DNA of 64,000 nt from JACVRW01 sp963746825. Its GTDB lineage: Bacteria; Actinomycetota; Thermoleophilia; Solirubrobacterales; Thermoleophilaceae. How positions within the stretch are numbered: position 1 is the first letter of the stretch; every line of letters begins with the position of its first letter. Both the position numbers and the translations under genes were made by a program. The stretch spans positions 62,001 through 126,000 of the forward strand of contig CAVVCU010000020.1 of NCBI GenBank assembly GCA_963746825.1, given 5' to 3'. The notes beneath the pieces were generated by a model. That model saw only the letters and a program-made list of their open reading frames with translations. It did not search any database and had not been told where the DNA came from. This document shows positions 36,778 to 45,262 of this stretch, one piece after another.

Positions 36778-37975
36778 GCTCCGCCAGTCGCTGCTCCAGA
36801 AAAGCCTGCTCGGCCGGATTGTCGGTCAGGTCCCGCGCCCGGCGGTAGGCCGCGATCGACTCCTCGGTGCGGTCGAGGCGGCGCAACAGGTCCGCGCGAG
36901 CGGCGTGGAAGAGGTGGTAGCCCTCGAGCTTGCCGTCGTCGAGGGCATCGATCTCGCTGAGGCCGGCCCCGGGACCCTCGGACATCGCCACGGCCACCGC
37001 GCGGTTGAGCTCGATCACGGGCGAGGGCGAGAGCGCGGCCAGGCTCGCGTAGAGCTTCGCCACATGGTCCCAGCGGGTGCTGGGAGCGACGTGCTCCACC
37101 GCGATGGCCGCCTGCAGGGTGTAGGGGCCCCGCCACCTGGTGGCGGCCACGAGGGCCGCGCCCTCCTCGATCTCGCCGCTGTGCCAGAGCGAGCGGTCCT
37201 GGTCCTCGAGCAAGACCAGCTGGCCGCGCCCGTTCACGCGGGCGTCGCGGCGGGAGTGGTGCAGGAGCATGAGGGCCAGGAGGCCGCGCACCTCGCCCTC
37301 GTCGGGCATCAGCGCGCGCAGCAGGCGCGTCAGTCGGATCGCCTCGTCGCACAGGTCGCGGCGCACGACCGCGTCGGCACTCGTGGCCAGGTAGCCCTCG
37401 TTGAAGATCAGATACAGCGCGGCCAGCACCGAGCCCAGGCGGTCGGGCAGCTCGTGATCGGCGGGCACCTCGTAGGGGATGCGCGCGGCGCGGATCTTGC
37501 GCTTGGCTCGCACCAGGCGCTGCTGCATGGCGCCCTCGCCGGAGAGGAAGGCGCGGGCCACCTCCGGCGTGCTCAAGCCGCCGAGCGTGCGCAGCGTGAG
37601 CGCCACGCGCGTCTCGGTGGCCAGCGCGGGGTGACAGCAGGTGAAGAAGAGCCGCAGCCGGTCGTCCGGCAGTGCGCTGTCCTCCGGGTCCTCGGGTTCT
37701 CCGGGCATGAGGCGCTCCAACTCGCGCAGCTTCTCCAGGTAGAGGCGCTCGCGGCGCAGGCGATCGATCGCCCGGTTTCGCGCCGTGCGCACGATCCAGG
37801 CCGCCGGGTTGCGCGGCAGCCCGTCGCTCGGCCAACGCTCGAGCGCGGTCACGAACGCCTCCTGAACCACCTCCTCGGCCAGGTCGAAGTCGCCGAGGAT
37901 GCGGATCAGGGTCGCGACCGCCTGTCCCGACTCGTGGCGGAACAGGCGGCCGACGACCTCCTCAGTGGCCCCTAG
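36767..37975 (-). CDS. ECF sigma factor with C-terminal TPR-like extension (ECF42 type)
   Basis: About 400 aa. Sigma region 2 (LIRILGDFDLAEEVVQEAF; NPAAWIVRTARNRAIDRLRR) and region 4 (LFFTCCHPALATETRVALTLR; MQQRLVRAKRKIR) are followed by about 200 residues with helical repeats containing YLIFNEGYLAT and GPYTLQAAIAVEHVA. This extension and the neighbouring DGPF gene define the ECF42 group (family knowledge), where the extension replaces an anti-sigma factor. No ATG, GTG or TTG lies just before EEVVGRLF: the position is filled by CTA GGG GCC ACT. Either a non-standard start or a one-base error is involved, so the start is approximate. Confidence 0.85.
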   Translation of the reverse strand, partial: LGATEEVVGRLFRHESGQAVATLIRILGDFDLAEEVVQEAFVTALERWPSDGLPRNPAAWIVRTARNRAIDRLRRERLYLEKLRELERLMPGEPEDPEDSALPDDRLRLFFTCCHPALATETRVALTLRTLGGLSTPEVARAFLSGEGAMQQRLVRAKRKIRAARIPYEVPADHELPDRLGSVLAALYLIFNEGYLATSADAVVRRDLCDEAIRLTRLLRALMPDEGEVRGLLALMLLHHSRRDARVNGRGQLVLLEDQDRSLWHSGEIEEGAALVAATRWRGPYTLQAAIAVEHVAPSTRWDHVAKLYASLAALSPSPVIELNRAVAVAMSEGPGAGLSEIDALDDGKLEGYHLFHAARADLLRRLDRTEESIAAYRRARDLTDNPAEQAFLEQRLAELSA

Positions 37976-38373
37976 GCCGTGCGCGAGGCCTCCTTGGGCT
38001 GCTGCGTGTCCTCGTAGCCGAACTCCGAGAAGTCCATAACGGGCCGGACCTCGATGTTGCCGCTCCTGAGCGGGATCTTCCTGCCCCACTCGAGCGCCTC
38101 GTCGAGGTCCTTGCAGTCGAGCACGTAGTAGCCACCGAGCTGCTCCTTGGTCTCGACGAAGGGACCGTCGGACACCAGGTGATCACCCCGTTCCTGAATC
38201 CTCAAGGTGGTGGCCGTGGCGGACTCCTGCAGCGCGTCACCGGCCACCAGCACGCCGGCCTCGGTGGCCTCCTGCCAGAACGCGTCCCAGCGCTCGAGCT
38301 CGGCCTTCATGTCCTCCGGGCTCACGTCCTCCATGCCGCCCTCTTCGGAAAACAGGTTGTACATGTACCTCAT
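37972..38373 (-). CDS. YCII-related DGPF-domain protein
   Basis: 133 aa, soluble. The DGPF signature is SDGPFVETKEQLGGYYVL (about residues 85-102); the start MRYMYNLFSEEGG and the ALEWGRKIP helix are typical of the ferredoxin-like YCII fold. Members sit beside ECF42 sigma factors and are thought to be part of their regulon. The ATG is preceded by GAGAGGAG at good spacing, one of the few strong Shine-Dalgarno sites here. The stop abuts the expected start of the sigma gene, so they are one operon. Confidence 0.92.
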   Translation of the reverse strand: MRYMYNLFSEEGGMEDVSPEDMKAELERWDAFWQEATEAGVLVAGDALQESATATTLRIQERGDHLVSDGPFVETKEQLGGYYVLDCKDLDEALEWGRKIPLRSGNIEVRPVMDFSEFGYEDTQQPKEASRTA

Positions 38374-38424
38374 GGTGCTCCTCTCGTCGGGCAGCGCCGT
38401 TCGCTGCGTTCAACCCTACGACGA

Positions 38425-38934
38425 ATGGGAATGAGTGATACAGACATGGCGCAGCTCGAGGTGATGCAGGCCGACGTGACGCAGCTCGAGGTCGACGCGA
38501 TCGCCAACGCGGCCAACACGCAGCTCGCACACGGCGGCGGGGTGGCTGCGGCGATCGCGCGCGCGGGGGGGCCCGAGGTGCAGCGCGAATCGGACGAGCG
38601 GGCGCCGATCGGCCTGGGCGACGCCGTGGAGACCACGGCCGGGGAGATGCCCGCGCGCTGGGTCATCCACGCCGCGACCATGGAGCTGGGCGGCCCGACG
38701 TCGGCGGACATCATCGAGCGGGCCACGCGCTCCACGCTGGACAGGGCGGAGGAGCTCGGCTGCCGTTCGGTCGCGCTCGTGGCCTTCGGCACCGGCGTGG
38801 GCGGGTTTCCGCTCGACGAGGCGGCTCGCCTCATGAGCGGCGCCGCCCGCGAGCATTCCGGCGAGCTCGAGCGCATCGTGTTCTGCGTGCACGGCGACGC
38901 GGCGGAGCAGGCTTTCCGCCAGGCCGTTGGCTGA
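38425..38934 (+). CDS. Macro-domain (ADP-ribose-binding) protein
   Basis: 169 aa. The N-terminal strand and loop ADVTQLEVDAIANAANTQL and the following GGGVAAAIARAGG form the ADP-ribose pocket; the second loop is FGTGVGGFP. Macro domains bind or remove ADP-ribose or O-acetyl-ADP-ribose. Starts are possible at ATG 38425 or 38431; the second fits a TDMAQLEV start equally well. Its end overlaps the glycerate kinase start by eight bases. Confidence 0.9.
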   Translation: MGMSDTDMAQLEVMQADVTQLEVDAIANAANTQLAHGGGVAAAIARAGGPEVQRESDERAPIGLGDAVETTAGEMPARWVIHAATMELGGPTSADIIERATRSTLDRAEELGCRSVALVAFGTGVGGFPLDEAARLMSGAAREHSGELERIVFCVHGDAAEQAFRQAVG

Positions 38935-39895
38935 GCTGCCGGCGCTGGTGGCGCCCGACTCCTTCAAGGGCACCTTCTCCGCGCGCGAGGTGGCCGCCGC
39001 CATCGCCGAGGGGCTGCGGGCCGGCGGGCGCGAGGCCCACGAGATGCCGGTGGCCGACGGTGGCGAGGGCACCATGGAGGCGATCGTCTCCAGCGCCGGC
39101 GGAGAGCTGCACACGTTGCAGGCGAGCGATCCACTGGGGCGCCCCGTGGAGGCGTCGTTTGCCCTGCTGGAGGACGGGCGAGCGATCGTCGAGGCCGCCC
39201 AGGCCAGCGGACTGGGACTGGTCGACGAGGGCGAGCGCGACGCCTGGGCCGCGTCCACGCGCGGCACCGGAGAGCTGATCGTGGCCGCGGCGGAAGCGGG
39301 CGCCGAGCGCGTGATCGTGACCGTGGGCGGGTCGGCCACCACGGACGGCGGAGCCGGAGCGCTCGAGGCGCTGGAGGACGCCGGCCTGACGGTCGAGCTC
39401 GACGTGTTGTGCGACGTCCGCGTGCCCTTCGAGAAGGCGCCCAGCGTGTTCGGTCCGCAGAAGGGAGCCGACCCGGAGATGGTCGAGCGCCTGGAGAAGC
39501 GACTGAACGACCTGGCCGCCACGTTCGACCGCGACCCCCGCGGCGAGCCCATGACCGGCGCGGCGGGTGGCCTGTCGGGCGGCCTCTGGGCCCAGCACGG
39601 GGCGCGGCTGCAGCACGGCGCCTCGTTCGTGCTCGACCTGCTCGGCTTCGACGAGCGCATGCGCGCGTCGGCCTTCGTGGTCACCGGCGAGGGGCGGATC
39701 GACAGCCAGACCACCACGGGGAAGATCGTGGGCGAGCTGGCCACCCGCTGCCGGCAGGGCGGCGTGGCCTGCCACGCGCTGGTCGGCAAGAACGAGCTGG
39801 AGGAGTTCGCGGCCCGGATCCTCGACCTGGCCTCGCTGGAGGAGGCGACGACGCTCGAGGAGCTGCGCGCCGGGGGGCGGCGACTGGCGGGCTGA
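38927..39895 (+). CDS. Glycerate kinase (GlxK/GarK family)
   Basis: 322 aa enzyme that phosphorylates D-glycerate with ATP. The start ALVAPDSFKGTFSAREVAAA, PVADGGEGTMEAI, GGSATTDGGAGALEAL, FGPQKGAD and the C-terminal VTGEGRIDSQTTTGK motif are diagnostic. The TTG at 38927 sits inside the end of the macro-domain gene. It converges on a glucosylglycerate-synthesis pair 409 bases away: glycerate released from that solute would be re-used by this kinase (inference). Confidence 0.92.
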   Translation: MAELPALVAPDSFKGTFSAREVAAAIAEGLRAGGREAHEMPVADGGEGTMEAIVSSAGGELHTLQASDPLGRPVEASFALLEDGRAIVEAAQASGLGLVDEGERDAWAASTRGTGELIVAAAEAGAERVIVTVGGSATTDGGAGALEALEDAGLTVELDVLCDVRVPFEKAPSVFGPQKGADPEMVERLEKRLNDLAATFDRDPRGEPMTGAAGGLSGGLWAQHGARLQHGASFVLDLLGFDERMRASAFVVTGEGRIDSQTTTGKIVGELATRCRQGGVACHALVGKNELEEFAARILDLASLEEATTLEELRAGGRRLAG

Positions 39896-40200
39896 GGCGG
39901 GGCCCGTCGGGGCCGACTAGGCGGCGGTGGTCCGAGGTGCTTACGGCGGCAAAGAGGGTTGGCCAGGACGCTGCGCGGCGCCGCGTCGGCATCGAGTTGA
40001 TGCGCAACCGCCCTGCCGGGGTGCGCGGACGGTGGGCGTGGCCGCTTGCGGTGCAGCCGCGCTCGGTGCGGGGCGGGCGATTGATCATCCTCAGGGGCCG
40101 CCGCGGCGCGAGCGGCTCGGTGGCGGCGGCGCATCGCTCCCTTACCGCTGCCGTTGGCCCCGGCCCTCAGCCGCCGTCAATCGAGCGCCGTCCCCAAGCG

Positions 40201-40226
40201 ACGGGCGCCCCCTCAGGAGCGCCCGT
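40201..40226. terminator. Hairpin, eight-pair stem
   Basis: ACGGGCGC and GCGCCCGT pair perfectly around a ten-base loop. It lies about 80 bases after the phosphatase stop on the minus strand, without a T-run, as in many high-GC terminators. Confidence 0.5.
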
Positions 40227-40240
40227 GCTGCCTCACCCGT

Positions 40241-40263
40241 GCGACGGTCGGCTCGACCGTCGC
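40241..40263. terminator. Hairpin, ten-pair stem
   Basis: GCGACGGTCG, GCT loop, CGACCGTCGC: a perfect inverted repeat about 42 bases past the minus-strand phosphatase stop. It is the best terminator candidate for the gpgS operon. Confidence 0.55.
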
Positions 40264-40304
40264 GGTGAGAGAAGAATACACCGGCTTGTGTCTTCCGTCA
40301 CGAG

Positions 40305-41081
40305 TCAGCGTGCCTCGGCCAGCGCACGGATCACGGCCTCGTAGAAGCCCTCGCTCATCGGCGCCTCCGTGCGCTCGACGTTGGCGGGCAACGGGGCGTC
40401 GCCGGTGGCCGCGTTGGCCACCAGGAAGAAGCGCCCCACCACCTCGGCCACGTCGACGTCCTCGCGGGAGTCGCCGACGCCGATGCACTGCTCGGGGGAG
40501 TAGCCCCGGGCGCGCATGTGAGCCACCACGGCTCCGGCCTTGGAGCATCCCGCCGGGATCAGGTGAAAGCCGTGGGTATCGGGCGCGATCTCGCCGTTGT
40601 CCACCAGCCTGAGGTCCCCGTGGCCCTCCTCGGCCAACAGCCGGTTGACCTCATCGGCGTCGACCCGGCCTCGGAAGAGGTGCGACACCTCGCGGTCGAG
40701 GTGCCACGGGCTGTGGTGCTCGAGCCTTCCCGCGTAGCGCTCGAGCAACAGCGCCGGCGCTCCGCTCGCGCCGATCTGGTCGTGCACCGTGCTGCCGTCG
40801 CTCGGCTGCAGATCCCCGGTGAGAAACGTGAGCTCGCCGTCGATCACCATGCCCGACCCGACCTCGAAGATGTAGGAGGTCTGGCCGAGCAGGCGCGCGT
40901 CCTCCATCACCTGCGCCCTGCGGCGCCCCGACTTGATCACCACCTCGGCGCCGGCCCGGTGGCACGCCTCGAGCGCCCGGGCGGCGAGCAGCGTGAAGTC
41001 CCCCTCCGCCGTGCGGAAGAGCGACGCCCCCTTGCCCAGCAGAGTGCCGTCGAGGTCGGTGTAGACGCAGCGGACCGTCAC
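40305..41081 (-). CDS. Glucosyl-3-phosphoglycerate (or mannosyl-) phosphatase, HAD family
   Basis: HAD-IIB phosphatase of 258 aa resembling mannosyl-3-phosphoglycerate phosphatase. Motif I is VYTDLDGTLLG, motif II VIKSGRRRAQV, and motif IV GVGDSREDVDVAE. Placed directly after gpgS with a GTGA overlap, it most likely removes phosphate from glucosyl-3-phosphoglycerate to give the compatible solute glucosylglycerate. Actinobacterial GpgP is often an unrelated phosphoglycerate-mutase-type enzyme; this one is of the HAD type. Confidence 0.85.
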   Translation of the reverse strand: MTVRCVYTDLDGTLLGKGASLFRTAEGDFTLLAARALEACHRAGAEVVIKSGRRRAQVMEDARLLGQTSYIFEVGSGMVIDGELTFLTGDLQPSDGSTVHDQIGASGAPALLLERYAGRLEHHSPWHLDREVSHLFRGRVDADEVNRLLAEEGHGDLRLVDNGEIAPDTHGFHLIPAGCSKAGAVVAHMRARGYSPEQCIGVGDSREDVDVAEVVGRFFLVANAATGDAPLPANVERTEAPMSEGFYEAVIRALAEAR

Positions 41082-41968
41082 GCGTGGGCGCGCAGTGTGG
41101 CGTACGGCGGCCGCTCGATCAGCTCGACCTGGATCAGGCGGCCGTCCGCGGTCTGCAACGGCGGCGCGTGATCGTCGAGCAGGCGCCCGTCGTCGCGCAG
41201 GCGCTCCAGGATCACCCGGAGCACGGCGTAGGCCATCGGAGCCAGGTCGCGCAGCGACTTGTGGGCGTTGTAGCGCACGTCGAGATCGACCTGGGCCATC
41301 GCCTCGGTGCCGCTCAGCCCGTGGCGGGCGTGCAGGAGCATCGACGTCTCGATCGCGTAACCGCAGGCGAAGGGCAGGCGCTCGAGCAGACTGCGCCGGG
41401 CGGCCAGCTCGCCGGCCAGGGGCTGAGCGAACGCGGCCAGCTCCGGATAGAAGGCCGAGAGCAGCGGCCGCGCGGTCAGCTCGGTCACCCGGCCGCCGTC
41501 GGCCGGCAGCTCGCGGCCCTCGGCGGAGCTGAACGGTCGCCGGAAGTGGCCCTTCACGAACTGGACGCCCGGCTCGCACAACAGCGGGCCGAGCAGACCG
41601 CGCGCGAAGTGAGCCGAGAACTGGCGCGTGTCGGAGTCGAGGTAGACGATCAGGTCGCCCCTCGCGACGGCGAGCGCTCGCCACATGGCGTCGCCCTTGC
41701 CGAGCGCCGGGCCGAACTCGGGCAGCAGCTCCGACTCCTGGTGGACCTCCGCCCCCAAACCCGCCGCGATCGCCGCCGAGCCGTCCGCGGAGGCGGCGTC
41801 GATCACCAGGATCTGATCGATCAGATCCCCGAGCGCGAGCAGCCTCTCCACGATCGAGCCGATTGTGTCGGCCACCTCGCGCGCGGGCAGCACCACCGTG
41901 ACGCTCTCCCGCTTGCGCTCGCGCAGCAACTCGATGGGGAACTGCGAGTGGTGAAAGGAACGAATCAC
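41078..41968 (-). CDS. gpgS: Glucosyl-3-phosphoglycerate synthase
   Basis: GT-A glycosyltransferase of 296 aa that joins glucose from an NDP donor to 3-phosphoglycerate. The start of the fold SVTVVLPAREVADTIGSIV, PALGKGDAMWRAL (87-99), the metal-binding DSD at 111-113, VKGHFRRPF, GRVTELTARPLLSAFYPEL and GYAIETSMLL match mycobacterial GpgS closely. The product is a precursor of glucosylglycerate or methylglucose polysaccharide. GTG 41968 lies eight bases after GATAGT, a -10-like box overlapping the helicase promoter. Confidence 0.93.
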   Translation of the reverse strand: MIRSFHHSQFPIELLRERKRESVTVVLPAREVADTIGSIVERLLALGDLIDQILVIDAASADGSAAIAAGLGAEVHQESELLPEFGPALGKGDAMWRALAVARGDLIVYLDSDTRQFSAHFARGLLGPLLCEPGVQFVKGHFRRPFSSAEGRELPADGGRVTELTARPLLSAFYPELAAFAQPLAGELAARRSLLERLPFACGYAIETSMLLHARHGLSGTEAMAQVDLDVRYNAHKSLRDLAPMAYAVLRVILERLRDDGRLLDDHAPPLQTADGRLIQVELIERPPYATLRAHA

Positions 41969-41975
41969 TCGGGCC

Positions 41976-41982
41976 TACTATC
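41976..41982. promoter_or_regulatory. Overlapping divergent -10 boxes of gpgS and the helicase
   Basis: TACTAT (41976-41981) precedes GTG 41989 by seven bases on plus. Its complement gives GATAGT (41977-41982), eight bases before GTG 41968 on minus. The whole gap is 20 bases, so no separate promoters can fit. Confidence 0.6.
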
Positions 41983-41988
41983 GACAGC

Positions 41989-44259
41989 GTGGGTGAGGTC
42001 CAGACGAAATACCCCTGGGACGGTCTGCTGAAAAGTGCGGATGAGGACCAAATTGTGGCCACCTCGGTCGCCGAGCCGCAGGCCGGTGTCAGCACCCCGC
42101 TGCCCGGCGACCTGCATCCGTCGCTGCGCGCGGCGCTCGAGGCCACCGGGATCGACGAGCTCTGGTCCCACCAGGCCGATGCCCTGGAGGAGGCCCGGCG
42201 CGGCCACACGATCGTCACCACGGGCACCGCGAGTGGCAAGTCGCTGGCCTTCAACCTGCCGGTGCTCGACACGCTGGCCGGCGACATCGCGGCCCGGGCC
42301 TTCTACCTCTACCCCACCAAGGCGCTCGCGCAGGACCAGGCGCGCAAGCTCTCTCAGCTCGGTGGGCGCTTCCTGCGCCACGCGATCTACGACGGCGACA
42401 CGCCGCGCGAGGAGCGGCGCGCCGTCCGCGCGCGCTCGAACCTGATCCTCACCAACCCCGACATGCTGCACGTGGGCGTCCTTCCCAACCACCGGTCCTG
42501 GGGGGATGTGCTGGCCAACCTGGCCTGGGTGGTGGTCGACGAAGCCCATGTGTACCGCGGCGTGTTCGGCTCGCACGTGGCCAACGTGTTGCGGCGGCTG
42601 CGGCGGCTCGCTCGCGCCTACGGGGCCGAGCCGCGCTTCGTGCTCACGAGCGCCACCATCGCCAACCCGTTGGAGCTCGCCGAGAACCTGACCGGGGTGG
42701 ACATGCGCCTGGTCGATCGCGACGGCGCCCCGCACGCCGAGCGCCAGACGGTGATGTGGAACCCGCCGCTGGTGGACGAGAAGCTCGGCAAGCGGGCGTC
42801 CGCGCTCTCCGAGGCCGCCGCACTGCTCGCCGGCCTCGTGGAGCGCGACGTGCGCACCATCTGCTTCTTGCGTTCGCGTCGCGGCGTGGAGCTGATCCAG
42901 CGCTTCGCTCGCCTGCGCCTGGAGGACGCGGGGCGGCCCGACCTGGCGGCGCGGATCGCGCCCTACCGCGCGGGTTACACCCCCACCCAGCGCCGCGAGA
43001 TCGAGCGCCGCCTGGCCGAGGGCGAGCTGCTGGCCGTGGTTGCCACCAACGCGCTCGAGCTGGGCATCGACGTGGGCGATCTCGACGCCGCGATCTGCGT
43101 GACCTTCCCAGGCACCGTGGCCTCGCTGCGACAGATGTGGGGGCGCGCGGGGCGGCGCCATACCGGGCTCGCGCTCTACGTGGCGGGCGAGGACGCCCTC
43201 GACCAGTTCTTCTGCCGCCACCCGGACGAGTTCCTGGATCGTCCGGTGGAGCGGGCGATCCTCGACCACGAGTCGGAGGAGATCCACCTCGCTCACCTCG
43301 CGGCCGCGGCCTATGAGCTGCCGCTGACGCCCGAGGACGAGGACGTCTTCGGGCCGCGCTGGGAGGCGGCCGCGCAACGCTTGGTCAAGCAGGGCCGGCT
43401 GCGCGAGCGCGGTGGGCGCTACCTGCCCCGGGGGCCGGGCTATCCGGCGTCCGAGATCGCGCTTCGCTCGGCCTCACCCGACTCGGTGGCGATCGTCGAG
43501 GCCACGGACGGCGAGCTGATCGGCACGGTTGAGGCGGCCCGCGCGCACTCGGCGGTCCACCCGGGGGCGGTCTACCTGCACATGGGTGCCGCCTTCGAGG
43601 TCGAGGACCTCGACCTGGGCGCCCGCCGGGCGGCGGTGCGGCCCTTCGAGGGAGACTGGTACACCCAGCCCAAGAAGGACTCCGAGACCTGGATCGAGTC
43701 GGTGCGCGAGCAGCGCGAGGCGTGCGGGGTGATCCTCTCCTTCGGCATCGTCTCGGTGACCGAGCAGGTCGTGGCCTACCAGAAGAAGCGCACCGCCGAC
43801 CACTCGGTGCTCGACCTGCTCGCGCTCGACATGCCCGAGCAGGAGTTCGTGACCCAGGCGCTCTGGTACGAGCTGCCCGACGAGTTGCTGCGCGAGGAGT
43901 TCCCGCTCGACGTGCTGCAGGGCTCGCTGCACGCGGCCGAGCACGGGCAGATCGCCGTGCTGCCGCTGATCGCCATGTGCGACCGCTGGGACATCGGCGG
44001 CCTCTCCACGGCCCTGCACCGCCAGACGGGACGGGCGACGATCTTCATCTACGACGGCCACCCGGGCGGCGTGGGGATCACGCGCGTGGGCTACGAGCGC
44101 TTCGAGGCTCTGGTGGACGACGCGCTGCGGCTGATCTCCGAATGCGCCTGCCGCGACGGTTGCCCGTCGTGCGTGCAGTCACCCAAGTGCGGGAACCTCA
44201 ACGAGCCGCTGAACAAGCGCGGGGCGATCGAGATGCTGAGCCGCATGGCGTCGCGCTAG
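41989..44259 (+). CDS. DEAD/DEAH helicase with DUF1998 Zn-binding C-terminus (YprA/Hrq1-like)
   Basis: Superfamily 2 helicase of 756 aa. Walker A is TGTASGKSLAF, motif II VVVDEAHVYRG, motif III TSATIANP, and motif VI MWGRAGRR. Residues from about 500 belong to the DUF1998/MrfA-type domain ending with four cysteines in CACRDGCPSC and SPKCGN. Relatives act in DNA repair, including excision of interstrand crosslinks (MrfA). The GTG start follows a -10 box by seven bases and has no Shine-Dalgarno. Confidence 0.9.
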   Translation: MGEVQTKYPWDGLLKSADEDQIVATSVAEPQAGVSTPLPGDLHPSLRAALEATGIDELWSHQADALEEARRGHTIVTTGTASGKSLAFNLPVLDTLAGDIAARAFYLYPTKALAQDQARKLSQLGGRFLRHAIYDGDTPREERRAVRARSNLILTNPDMLHVGVLPNHRSWGDVLANLAWVVVDEAHVYRGVFGSHVANVLRRLRRLARAYGAEPRFVLTSATIANPLELAENLTGVDMRLVDRDGAPHAERQTVMWNPPLVDEKLGKRASALSEAAALLAGLVERDVRTICFLRSRRGVELIQRFARLRLEDAGRPDLAARIAPYRAGYTPTQRREIERRLAEGELLAVVATNALELGIDVGDLDAAICVTFPGTVASLRQMWGRAGRRHTGLALYVAGEDALDQFFCRHPDEFLDRPVERAILDHESEEIHLAHLAAAAYELPLTPEDEDVFGPRWEAAAQRLVKQGRLRERGGRYLPRGPGYPASEIALRSASPDSVAIVEATDGELIGTVEAARAHSAVHPGAVYLHMGAAFEVEDLDLGARRAAVRPFEGDWYTQPKKDSETWIESVREQREACGVILSFGIVSVTEQVVAYQKKRTADHSVLDLLALDMPEQEFVTQALWYELPDELLREEFPLDVLQGSLHAAEHGQIAVLPLIAMCDRWDIGGLSTALHRQTGRATIFIYDGHPGGVGITRVGYERFEALVDDALRLISECACRDGCPSCVQSPKCGNLNEPLNKRGAIEMLSRMASR

Positions 44260-44339
44260 CTGCAAGAACGCATTCACGGAGAAGGAGATCGCTGGCGGAC
44301 CTCAAGGTCGGGCGTGACACTCCGATTGCTCTGGGTACC

Positions 44340-45262
44340 GTGCGCCTTCGCTCAACCCTCCTGGCGGTTGCCGCGACTCTCGTCGCGCTCTCGCTTTCAT
44401 CGCCTGCTATCGCTCAGGATGGTGGTGGCGTGACGGCTCCCGATAAGCCCGCCGTGGAGCGCAAGCGCGACAAGAAGCCGCCCGCCTCGGGTGGCGCGCG
44501 CCAGCGCCGGGCAACGCTGCTCACCTCCTTCGAGCTGCGCCGAAAGCGCCTGTTCCTGCTGGGCCGTTCGGCCCGCGTCGCCTTCACCCTGAGCGGGCGC
44601 CGCGCCGCCAGGGTCAGGCTCCACGTGCTCAACGCGACCGACCGCTCGAAGCTGACCACGATCGACCTCGGCGAGCGCAAGGCGGGCAGCCATTCGGTGC
44701 CCTTCACCGGCCTCGAGACCGGCACCGCGCTGCCGGAGGGCAACTATCTGCTCCACATCGCGGGACGCGGCCTGCGCCGGGGCCCGGGGCGGTCAGCACC
44801 GCGGCGCTCGAGTTCCGCCACCACACCTTCCCCGTCGCCGGCGCCTTCAGCTGGGGCGGGGTGGACTCGCGCTTCGGCGCTCCTCGCAAGCGCCACACAC
44901 ATCAGGGCCAGGACCTCGCGGCCGACGAGGGCACGCCGCTGGTGGCCCCGCGCGGAGGAGTGGTCGAGGTGGTCGAGTTCCAGGCCGGTGGCGCCGGCCA
45001 CTACGTGGTGCTCGACGGCGAGGGCGAGGATCACGACTACGTGTTCATGCACATGCGCGAGGGCTCCATCCCGGTGGTGGCGGGCCAGCGCGTGCGCACC
45101 GGCCAGCTCATCGGCGAGGTGGGCAGCACCGGAAGCTCGTCGGGTCCCCACCTCCACTTCGAGATCTGGGTGGGCGGCTGGTACGCCGGCGGCCAGCCCG
45201 TCGACCCGCTCCCGCTGCTGCAGAGCTGGGCTCCGCCCGGAACTAGTCCAGCGTCAGGCTGA
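44340..45262 (+). CDS. Secreted M23 (LytM) peptidase-like protein, frameshifted near 44785
   Basis: About 307 aa after repair. The signal peptide (LLAVAATLVALSLSSPAIAQ) precedes an Arg-rich beta domain (about 60-150), then the LytM domain with HQGQDLAADEG (HxxxD), GGVVEVVEF and GPHLHFEIWVGG. The zinc-binding H..D and HxH sets are present, so endopeptidase activity on peptidoglycan is possible. The frame changes in the GC-run 44778-44792; one missing base restores AVSTAALEFRHHTFPVAGAF. GTG 44340 is used, but GAAGGAG at 44281-44287 sits five bases before an in-frame CTG at 44292, which may be the real start. Confidence 0.78.

Larger units (their letters stand above)
39896..40304. other. 409-base gap between convergent genes, two strong hairpins, no gene seen
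   Basis: The gap separates glycerate kinase from the glucosylglycerate phosphatase gene. Frames across it have shadow-like composition. I see a short GGCCC-GTCG-GGGCC hairpin just after the glycerate kinase stop (39901-39914) and two longer hairpins near the other end, listed separately. Nothing matches RNase P RNA, tmRNA or SRP RNA landmarks. Confidence 0.5.

Noticed and set aside
39927..40268. Small plus-strand gene in the gap after glycerate kinase
   Set aside because: Arg/Gly/Pro-rich low-complexity translation, no start signal, and it runs through two hairpins.
39896..40304. RNase P RNA or tmRNA in the 409-base gap
   Set aside because: A CGGCTT-like stretch near 40280 recalled an RNase P 3' end, but the conserved GAGGAAAGTCC region and other landmarks are missing on both strands.
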